Positions 8,629 to 14,834 of a stretch of 64,000 nt of DNA are shown here, in pieces. Numbering within the stretch: the stretch's first letter is position 1; every line of letters begins with the position of its first letter. The notes under the pieces are model-generated. The model worked only from the letters and a program-made list of their open reading frames with translations. It had not been told where the DNA came from and made no database searches. A program made the position numbers and the translations under genes. The stretch lies in contig CAYSSJ010000010.1 of the NCBI GenBank assembly GCA_964433675.1, positions 25,855 through 89,854 on the forward strand, written 5' to 3'. This DNA is from CAYSSJ01 sp964433675. Lineage in GTDB: Bacteria; Cloacimonadota; Cloacimonadia; Cloacimonadales; TCS61.

Positions 8629-9395
8629 TAGGTTGCAATCTCACTCAGATATACATTCAGCAAAGATTCTGCCGTGTCGGTGACGGTATTGGTATCATCC
8701 AAAAAGATCAGAGCTTCACTATTTTTTATCCAATATGCACGATTGAGTTGCTGCCAGCTCAAAAGATCCGTGCCGCCTGCGAAGTATTCAAAGAGATATT
8801 CGTAATCTTCTTTGTTTGGTGTGATATAGTCGCTGATGAGGTAGCGAAGTTCTATTACTTCCGCTTCATGAGAACCTTGATCATCATGATACAATATCTG
8901 CAATGATGGTAAGACATTGATGTGAAACAGAGTGATGTCCGCCTGTTTGACCACATTCACTTTGCGATACATATTGATATATCCCAGGTTTTTCACATCA
9001 TAAGTCGAGGGGATAGATTCATCGGGGAAATAAGCACGATGCTGTTTCTCCGGTATGTAATAGCCGGTGCTAAACTCATCCCAGACCAGATCGGGATATC
9101 CTTTGATACGGGGTGAGAAATTGCCATCGGCATCGGTGGACATCAGTTCGTAAGTGTAGCCGTCATAAAGGTAGTCAGTTACAAAATCGAGTAACGGATA
9201 AGCGGTTACAATTTCGTCATCATAGGATATCTCCACAGGATTATAAAATCCTTCCAGACTATCCGGAATTGTGATCTCATGATCGGGATGAACCGCCCAT
9301 TCAGGTGGATCATATTCCGGTGGTGCACTGCGATCATCACAAGAAGAGATGAATAGCAGCAAACCAAGTGCTAAAATCGTCAGATATGTTTTCAT
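8625..9395 (-). CDS. lipoprotein of the ECF/TonB operon, possible substrate-binding protein
   Basis: A 256-aa protein, first gene of the operon. The start at 9395 follows AGGAGGG about 4 nt upstream. The signal (LALGLLLFISSCDD) ends in a lipobox with cysteine at residue 19. The mature part is acidic and aromatic. Residues about 50-150 (AYPLLDFVTDYL, then YELMSTDADGNF) show a helix-strand order resembling the sulfite-oxidase-like domains of its operon partners, and a second, weaker version may follow in residues 155-256. It is likely anchored in the inner or outer membrane facing the periplasm. I suggest it hands the substrate from the TonB receptor to the ECF module. That is inference from gene order, and no family name is recognised. 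Confidence 0.55.
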   Translation of the reverse strand: MKTYLTILALGLLLFISSCDDRSAPPEYDPPEWAVHPDHEITIPDSLEGFYNPVEISYDDEIVTAYPLLDFVTDYLYDGYTYELMSTDADGNFSPRIKGYPDLVWDEFSTGYYIPEKQHRAYFPDESIPSTYDVKNLGYINMYRKVNVVKQADITLFHINVLPSLQILYHDDQGSHEAEVIELRYLISDYITPNKEDYEYLFEYFAGGTDLLSWQQLNRAYWIKNSEALIFLDDTNTVTDTAESLLNVYLSEIATY

Positions 9396-9420
9396 CTGCC
9401 CTCCTAACTAATTTATTAGA

Positions 9421-9523
9421 AGGCAAGAGATTAATCTCGCCTTTCCAAGCACGGGAGGCACTCCGGTTTCCCAAAATACCCTAACGGTAACTGACCTTAC
9501 CACTACAGCTTAGGTCATGTTAC
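9421..9523 (-). promoter_or_regulatory. structured 5' leader of the ECF/TonB operon (candidate riboswitch or cis-regulatory RNA)
   Basis: Read on the minus strand, the leader before the ATG at 9395 folds into three successive hairpins. The first spans 9523-9487: GTAAC/GTTAC continuing into TGACCT/AGGTCA with one bulged base and a 14-nt loop. The second spans 9467-9451: ACCGGAG/CTCCCGT with one mismatch and a 3-nt loop. The third spans 9442-9421: AGGC/GCCT around the palindrome GAGATTAATCTC, ending about 20 nt before the AGGAGGG ribosome-binding site. A TTGACA lies upstream at 9566-9561, with only a weak -10. The segment GCCTCCCGTG followed by GGAAAGGC reminds me of the molybdenum-cofactor RNA motif, but I cannot confirm this. 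It does not match TPP or cobalamin consensus boxes. Confidence 0.45.
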
Positions 9524-9598
9524 TCAGCGATCACTACCAAATTGATGAAGTACTGTTCTCTGTCAAGAGAAAGAGGGTGAGGTATAATTATTCGATTA

Positions 9599-10807
9599 TT
9601 AAGAATTATTGCTGTATTTCCAATTGCCATTTTCATCATAGTTAAAGGAACCTGCATAACCACAGGCATTCCAAACCATATCATAAGCTGGTTTCAGAGC
9701 TTTTGGGATATCATCATTGAAATCTTGAATTATTAGATTTGGTAGAATAATATCATCGTCTTTTATAAAGATGTCAGGCATTATTCTCATTCTCCAATTT
9801 GTATCGTCCTTAATAGTATAATCTTTAATACCTAACAATGTAATACCAATGACGAAAGGTGGAGTCACATTGATTTGTTTATAATATTTAAGGTGTAATT
9901 CAATAATCCAGATTATTTCTTTTTCATATGTTTGGGTAGTCAAATTCTTTTCCTTTGAATTAAGTATCTTATCATCAACAGATTCGATTTGTCCGTTTCG
10001 AAAAAATTGAAAATATGTTATATTATTAATACTAAAATTGTGTTTATATTGATATGAATGATTGTAGCAGTTTTTACTAAATATACCATCAAAATTGTAA
10101 TGTAAATCTTCTCCATAATTATTTGATATAGTTTTGTGCATTTGTTTAAGATTAATGTTGTCGTCCATATGATCATAGTTCAGAGGAATAACATGGAGAA
10201 CTAACTTTGCTTCATCATTTAATCGTATAAATGTTTCATTGTTTTTTATCAATGCTATCCTTTCCAATCTCCAATTTTTTGCTATCTCCAAATATGTTGA
10301 GCCTGATAAAAAGGAAGTTCTGATTTCATTGATCTCCATTGGATACTTACCGGAAGAATTTCTGGCATAAAACTTCTGACTACCACCTAAGGTCACCATA
10401 TGAGGGGTGTTTAAGGAACGGGGTATTCTTAATAAATAGATTTGTTTTGTTTCATCAATTGGTATAGAAACAAAATGATAATATATTATTCTAGGTTGAA
10501 TTCCATCTCTCAAGAGACAATCTAATCTGTTTTTTTCCGTATCCTCATTTATCCTTGAGATGCCGCGAAGAGCATATTTTTTATCTCCTATCGAATCTTC
10601 TTTTTCTTCTATTCCGAATATAATGTCCCCACCACCGGAATTTGCCATAGCTGTAACTTCTGCTAAAAAATCTTTCTTTTCTTTATTCGTTGTCCCCGGT
10701 AATTTACTTTTATATTCCAAATTGCGAGTTTCATGAACTTGATTATCTATCAATGAATTAATATCATCGATAGAAATTTCATGCAATGGTTTGTAGAATA
10801 GTGACAT
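9599..10807 (-). CDS. AlbA_2 (Schlafen-type) domain protein
   Basis: A 402-aa protein. Residues about 20-160 form an AlbA_2 domain (pfam04326-like), marked by HETRNLEYKSKLPG, then FLAEVTAMANSGGGDIIFGI and FYARNSSGKYPM. Such domains occur in predicted transcriptional regulators, Schlafen-like nucleases and some phage-defence genes. The remaining 240 residues match nothing I recognise. The gene is clearly more AT-rich than its neighbours (frequent AAT/ATA/TTT codons), which points to recent transfer. The start at 10807 is preceded by GGGG about 9 nt upstream. It stands alone: no helicase, ATPase or restriction partner is adjacent. A stand-alone regulator or an orphan defence factor are both possible. 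Confidence 0.7.
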   Translation of the reverse strand: MSLFYKPLHEISIDDINSLIDNQVHETRNLEYKSKLPGTTNKEKKDFLAEVTAMANSGGGDIIFGIEEKEDSIGDKKYALRGISRINEDTEKNRLDCLLRDGIQPRIIYYHFVSIPIDETKQIYLLRIPRSLNTPHMVTLGGSQKFYARNSSGKYPMEINEIRTSFLSGSTYLEIAKNWRLERIALIKNNETFIRLNDEAKLVLHVIPLNYDHMDDNINLKQMHKTISNNYGEDLHYNFDGIFSKNCYNHSYQYKHNFSINNITYFQFFRNGQIESVDDKILNSKEKNLTTQTYEKEIIWIIELHLKYYKQINVTPPFVIGITLLGIKDYTIKDDTNWRMRIMPDIFIKDDDIILPNLIIQDFNDDIPKALKPAYDMVWNACGYAGSFNYDENGNWKYSNNS

Positions 10808-10824
10808 ATATAATCCCCTAATTA

Positions 10825-10853
10825 TTAATACTATATATTTTAAATATCAACAA
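10825..10853 (-). promoter_or_regulatory. possible sigma-70 promoter of the AlbA_2 gene
   Basis: On the minus strand TTGTTG (10853-10848), a 17-bp spacer and TATTAA (10830-10825) fit a sigma-70 promoter. Transcription would begin near 10818, about 11 nt before the ATG at 10807. The surrounding DNA is very AT-rich, so chance matches are likely. Confidence 0.35.
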
Positions 10854-10989
10854 ACAAAGCAAATATGAGTTTTTTCCCATGTTTATCAATGCTTCTTTCC
10901 GTATCTTCATTATATTCTAACCTCATTAAAATCTTCACAGCATTATGAAATGCTTATATTCAACAAACAATTAATCCTTTAAATTTAAG
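10854..10989. other. AT-rich intergenic DNA with no recognised gene
   Basis: This stretch lies upstream of the AlbA_2 gene and downstream of the beta-barrel remnant. It is strongly AT-rich and I see no gene, RNA or repeat in it. With the features at 10825-10853, 10990-11196 and 11068-11100 it makes up the 410-bp gap between the AlbA_2 gene and bioY. Confidence 0.5.
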
Positions 10990-11196
10990 TCAAATACATT
11001 TTTCACAGATGAATGAAAACTGAACGATGTAATCGCTAAAAGTACTTTCAAATCGGATGTTATCAATAAAAAAAAGTTCCCCAACGTTTTGTTGGGGAAC
11101 GATTTCCAAAAAGATATCAAATAGAGCGGCTTCGAATATATATACAAAACTGATCGGAATCCGAAACCCCAATTCTATATCAACAAAATATTTGTC
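10990..11196 (-). pseudogene. remnant of an outer-membrane beta-barrel protein gene (C-terminal part)
   Basis: The minus-strand frame ending in TGA at 10990 is open back to a TAG near 11197-11199 and has no good start or ribosome-binding site. The peptide contains LGFRIPISFVYIFEAALF and then DIFLEIVP, followed by FFIDNIRFE. Small beta-barrel outer-membrane proteins of diderm bacteria often end with the order 'G.R.P.G..YIF..APFDIFLEVVP...' and a final G.RYYF strand. The resemblance is good for the middle portion, but the terminal aromatic strand is degraded. The N-terminal half would lie where bioY now sits, so I read this as a decayed fragment. The bioY terminator hairpin at 11068-11100 lies inside it. 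Confidence 0.35.
11068..11100 (-). terminator. rho-independent terminator of bioY
   Basis: A perfect 10-bp stem, GTTCCCCAAC (11076-11085) with GTTGGGGAAC (11091-11100), encloses a 5-nt loop. On the minus strand it is followed by eight T residues (11075-11068). It lies 118 bp past the bioY stop. Confidence 0.85.
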
Positions 11197-11217
11197 CCTG
11201 CCCTATCCTAATGATGC

Positions 11218-11805
11218 TCATTTACATTTACAAACAATTTTCATATAGCTTGAGACGATCATAGCTTTGATTACATCACCTACTATGAACGGCAAAAATC
11301 CGATGATTAGCATAGTTTGTACCGAAAAAGTTTGAGTTGCACTCATCCATAGACTTAGATGAATCAATCCGGGGATATAAATCAGTAATTGTGCTAGGAA
11401 AATATGGGAGAATATGTTCAGGATGGTTTTTTCTTCTCTATTGTGTAGGTAATTACTTAAATACACAAAAGCCAGCAGATATCCGGCTATATACCCGCCG
11501 GTGGGACCGGTTAGTGCCGACAAACCACCATTGAAGCCGCTGAATATTGGTAATCCGGCTCCACCTGCTACTATATAGGTCATTATAGCCAGCATCCCAT
11601 CCTTTCGGTTTAAATAAGCGGCTAAGATGGCTATCCCGATCTGCGTACATACTATTGGTACGGGCGTGAAGATAAGCGGAATTCTCATCTGTGCCAAAAA
11701 GCTCAAAATTAATACCATACCCACAATGTTTACCATTCTCTTTAGATTGATTAAGTAAGCTGCAGATGTATGATTGCCTACTAATACCTGGCTATTTCCT
11801 ATCAT
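11218..11805 (-). CDS. bioY: BioY biotin transporter (ECF S component)
   Basis: A 195-aa integral membrane protein with about six hydrophobic helices. BioY hallmarks are visible: PIVCTQIGIAILAAYLNRKDG, the loop GGAGLPIFSGFNGGLSALTGPTGGYIAGY, and a C-terminal FIVGDVIKAMIVSS. BioY binds biotin and imports it alone or with shared EcfA/EcfT subunits. I chose the start at 11805 because AAGGAAGG sits 5 nt upstream and the length fits the family; a longer frame up to 11979 adds an unrelated 58-residue leader. The gene is monocistronic and ends at a strong terminator. Upstream there is TTGACA (11865-11860) but no well-spaced -10, and an inverted repeat TCAAAC-N7-GTTTGA at 11880-11898. No BirA box was recognised. 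Confidence 0.9.
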   Translation of the reverse strand: MIGNSQVLVGNHTSAAYLINLKRMVNIVGMVLILSFLAQMRIPLIFTPVPIVCTQIGIAILAAYLNRKDGMLAIMTYIVAGGAGLPIFSGFNGGLSALTGPTGGYIAGYLLAFVYLSNYLHNREEKTILNIFSHIFLAQLLIYIPGLIHLSLWMSATQTFSVQTMLIIGFLPFIVGDVIKAMIVSSYMKIVCKCK

Positions 11806-12031
11806 TTTTACCTTCCTTTTACTTTTTTTAGGGAGTATAAATTTTGGATTGAGGCTTTCTGTCAATCGGAAAGTCACCTTCAAACAAGGTAGGTTTGAGC
11901 AATCATAGCGACTAAGAAGATGCTTAAGTAACGAGTATTCAATAACTATATGAATTATCGTTACTTTGAAGATTAACATGCTTGGGGACAGTGTCTGTAC
12001 TCGAAAAGATCATAAACAATAAAAAAAGAGA

Positions 12032-12059
12032 TTGACAAAACCTACTATTTTACTATGAT
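12032..12059 (+). promoter_or_regulatory. sigma-70 promoter for the TMEM163-like/pncB/pncA operon
   Basis: TTGACA (12032-12037), a 16-bp spacer and TATGAT (12054-12059). Transcription would begin about 12066, only some 13 nt before the ATG at 12079, leaving a very short leader that holds the ribosome-binding site TAGGAGG. Confidence 0.7.
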
Positions 12060-12078
12060 TTTATTGGTAGGAGGATGA

Positions 12079-12690
12079 ATGGATAAAAGGTATCATAAAA
12101 AAGCGTTGTTGCTTTCATACTTTACTTTAATATACAACTTATTAGAAGGAATATTGTCGATAATTGCCGGGGTAATCGCCGGAAGTATAGCTTTAATCGG
12201 ATTCGGAATGGATAGTTTTTCCGAATCTCTCTCGAGTATAGTTATGATCTGGCGTTTTCGCTCTTATAAAAAAATGGATGCAGATCAGGAGAGAAAAATA
12301 GAAAACCGTGCTATCAAACTGGTGGGCTACACTTTTTTCATTCTTGGTGGTTATGTCCTTTATGAGGCGGTGAAAAAACTGCTACTCCAAGAGAAACCGG
12401 AGCCATCTGTAATGGGGCTGGTGATCGCGATCTTATCGTTGATAATCATGCCCCTCTTGTATGTGGCCAAAAATAAGACGGGCAAACGAATTGGAAGTAT
12501 GAGTTTAGTAGCTGATTCCAAACAGACTTTGGCATGTGTATTCATGTCTTTGTCGCTTTTGATAGGGTTGCTTATGAACCAATGGTTCGGTATTTGGCAG
12601 GCAGATCCCATCGTTGGATTGCTTATCGTCGCATATTTATTCAAAGAAGGTTTCGAGACATTGAGAGAGGGGAGACTTTGCAGTTGCTAA
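12079..12690 (+). CDS. cation transporter of the TMEM163-like, CDF-related family
   Basis: A 203-aa protein of about six transmembrane helices, corresponding to the membrane half of a cation diffusion facilitator without the C-terminal cytoplasmic domain. The second helix carries IGFGMDSFSESLSS, the variant of the CDF metal motif found in the 'GFGLDSxIE' (TMEM163-like) group. A later helix pair carries LVADSKQTLACVFMS and WQADPIVGLLIVAYLFKEG, both typical of that group. It probably exports a divalent metal such as Zn, though the substrate is not shown by sequence. The start follows TAGGAGG with a short 4-nt spacing. It is the first gene before nicotinate phosphoribosyltransferase, 39 bp downstream, so it is probably co-transcribed with NAD salvage genes. 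Confidence 0.8.
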   Translation: MDKRYHKKALLLSYFTLIYNLLEGILSIIAGVIAGSIALIGFGMDSFSESLSSIVMIWRFRSYKKMDADQERKIENRAIKLVGYTFFILGGYVLYEAVKKLLLQEKPEPSVMGLVIAILSLIIMPLLYVAKNKTGKRIGSMSLVADSKQTLACVFMSLSLLIGLLMNQWFGIWQADPIVGLLIVAYLFKEGFETLREGRLCSC

Positions 12691-12729
12691 GAATGGGAAA
12701 TCAGCTTATTATATGATTTGGAGGAATTG

Positions 12730-14136
12730 ATGATAGGAAGTAATCTGGGATTATATACAGATTTATATGAATTGACGATGGCTCAAGGATATTATCTAAC
12801 TGGCAGGCATAACACTTCGGTATGTTTCGACTATTTTTTCCGCAGTAATCCTTTTGGTGGTGGCTATGTCGTATTTGCCGGTTTACAGGATCTTTTGGAT
12901 AGCATCAAAAATTATCGCTTTGATCATTCCGCATGTGAATATCTGGAGAGTATCGGTTTTGACAAGAAATTTACTTCCTATCTGGCAGATTTCAGTTTCC
13001 AAGGAGAAATTCTTGCTCCACGAGAAGGAGAGGTCGTCTTCCCATACGAACCTGTGATGATAGTGAAGGGTAATATATTGGAAGCACAATTGATCGAAAC
13101 AATTTTATTGAACATTATCAATTTTCAATCTCTGATAGCCACCAAAGCTTCACGCATGAGGTTAATGGCTGGAGAACGATTATTGGTCGATTTCGGTCTG
13201 CGACGTGCTCAAGGGTGTGGTGGAATTCAAGCCAGCCGTGCCGCTATGATTGGTGGCTGTGATTCTACGTCCAATGTTTATGCCGCTCAGCTTTATGACC
13301 TGCCTTGCTCCGGAACACAGGCACATTCATGGATCCAGAGTTTTGACGATGAACTGACAGCTTTCAGACAATTCGCCGAGATCTATCCGTATAACTGCAT
13401 CCTGCTCGTAGATACCTATGACACTCTCCGATCGGGAGTTCCCAATGCTATACGAGTAGCCAAAGAGATGGAGAGTAAAGGCAAAAGATTGAAGGGTATC
13501 AGACTCGATAGCGGTGATCTGGCTTATCTTAGTAAAAAAGCAAGAAAAATGCTGAACGATGCCGGTTTGAATTATGTGATGGTTTTTGCTTCCAACCAAC
13601 TCGATGAATATCTGATAAGAAGCTTGGACCAACAAAATGCACCGATAGATGGATTCGGAGTGGGAACTCGGCTGATCACCGGCAAAGATGATGCCGCTTT
13701 GGATGGGGTGTTCAAACTAAGTTCTAGCGATGGTAAACCGCGGTTAAAGCTATCCGAAAATTTAGAAAAGATAATTTTTCCAGGTGAGAAAAAAGTCTAC
13801 CGTTTTTTCAACGGTGATGATATGTTCTATGCAGATGCAGTTTCGCTGTCTAAAGAGAAAAAGGTAGATATTATCCATCATCCGCATGAACAGGAGAAAT
13901 CATGCTCTCTAAAAGGATTAAGAGCTGAGCAGTTGCTGCAAACAGTGCTGAAAAATGGTAAACAGAGAAACGGTAAAGTGCCGATATCTGAAATTACAAA
14001 CTATATGTATAAAAGATTAAAGGAATTACCCGAAGAACACAAAAGATTCGAAAATCCACATATTTACAAAGTAGGATTGAGCAAAAAGTTGTGGAATCTG
14101 AGAAACAAACTGATCCACACTAAGGTAAAAGAATAG
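12730..14136 (+). CDS. pncB: nicotinate phosphoribosyltransferase
   Basis: A 468-aa cytoplasmic enzyme converting nicotinate, PRPP and ATP to nicotinate mononucleotide, the entry step of NAD salvage. Family segments are all present: LYTDLYELTMAQGYY at the N-terminus, FDYFFRSNPFGGGY, GLRRAQG, GTQAHSWIQSF (with the conserved histidine that is phosphorylated in the family), DTYDTLRSG, GIRLDSGDL and VGTRLITG. The start at 12730 is set by GGAGG (12720-12724) with 5-nt spacing; the in-frame TTG at 12718 lies upstream of that site. It is followed 10 nt later by nicotinamidase, so nicotinamide can be converted to NaMN by one operon. The length matches the long PncB subfamily, with a slightly variable C-terminus. 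Confidence 0.93.
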   Translation: MIGSNLGLYTDLYELTMAQGYYLTGRHNTSVCFDYFFRSNPFGGGYVVFAGLQDLLDSIKNYRFDHSACEYLESIGFDKKFTSYLADFSFQGEILAPREGEVVFPYEPVMIVKGNILEAQLIETILLNIINFQSLIATKASRMRLMAGERLLVDFGLRRAQGCGGIQASRAAMIGGCDSTSNVYAAQLYDLPCSGTQAHSWIQSFDDELTAFRQFAEIYPYNCILLVDTYDTLRSGVPNAIRVAKEMESKGKRLKGIRLDSGDLAYLSKKARKMLNDAGLNYVMVFASNQLDEYLIRSLDQQNAPIDGFGVGTRLITGKDDAALDGVFKLSSSDGKPRLKLSENLEKIIFPGEKKVYRFFNGDDMFYADAVSLSKEKKVDIIHHPHEQEKSCSLKGLRAEQLLQTVLKNGKQRNGKVPISEITNYMYKRLKELPEEHKRFENPHIYKVGLSKKLWNLRNKLIHTKVKE

Positions 14137-14146
14137 AGGAGGAGAG

Positions 14147-14689
14147 ATGAAAGCGTTATTAATAGTCGATTTGCAAAATGATTTCTGTCCTGGCGGGGCT
14201 TTACCTGCCCCGGAGGGAGATAAGATCGTACCGATAGTAAATGACCTGATGGATAAATTCTCTATCATACTAGCCTCCAAAGATTATCATCCCAAAGATA
14301 CAGTTCATTTCGATAAATGGCCACCACACTGTGTTGCCGGAACCAGAGGAGCAGAATTTCATCCTGCTCTTCAGGCAAGTAGAATCAAGCAAATCTTTCT
14401 GAAGGGAACCGGTAATGCTGATGACGGCTATTCATCCTTCGAAGCTACCAATGAAGATCTGTTCAGATTTTTGCACTCTCAAAATGTAACCGATCTTTAT
14501 ATCGTAGGACTTACTACCGAATACTGTGTCCGTTCTACCGTATTGGATGCTATAAAAGGTGGTTTCAAGACTTTTGTGGTTGCAGATGCTATCGAGGGTG
14601 TGAAACAGCATGAAGGCGATGTGGAGAAAGCATTGCAAGAAATGAGAAGTGCAGGTGCACAATTAATAAGTTCGGATCAAATCTCCTGA
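14147..14689 (+). CDS. pncA: nicotinamidase
   Basis: A 180-aa isochorismatase-fold amidase that deamidates nicotinamide to nicotinate. The catalytic triad is visible: Asp in IVDLQNDFCPGG (residue 8), Lys in FLKGTG, and the nucleophile Cys in GLTTEYCV. The metal-binding run DYHPKDTVHF, with the later WPPHC, agrees with PncA. The start at 14147 has GAGGAGAG just upstream. It sits 10 nt after pncB and shares the promoter near 12032, completing a nicotinamide-to-NaMN salvage path. The size is somewhat shorter than E. coli PncA but normal for the family. Confidence 0.93.
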   Translation: MKALLIVDLQNDFCPGGALPAPEGDKIVPIVNDLMDKFSIILASKDYHPKDTVHFDKWPPHCVAGTRGAEFHPALQASRIKQIFLKGTGNADDGYSSFEATNEDLFRFLHSQNVTDLYIVGLTTEYCVRSTVLDAIKGGFKTFVVADAIEGVKQHEGDVEKALQEMRSAGAQLISSDQIS

Positions 14690-14834
14690 TAAATATTGCT
14701 TAGATGTTAAATTTTGTTTGGCAAAGGTAAAGAAATGATTAAATTATTTCATTATGATTAGTTATGAAAAAATGATGGCAAGAGAAGAGAGAATCAAAAC
14801 AGATAAACTAAGAAAAGAATATTGTTAGGAGTTT

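Noticed and set aside
9396..9598. TPP or cobalamin riboswitch ahead of the ECF/TonB operon
   Set aside because: The required conserved boxes (CTGAGA with ACCTGAT for TPP; the GCCACTG-type and B12-box blocks for cobalamin) are missing, though hairpins are present.
11834..11865. bioY promoter TTGACA...TATACT
   Set aside because: The two boxes are 20 bp apart, too far for a normal sigma-70 promoter; a true -10 is not clear, so I did not list it.
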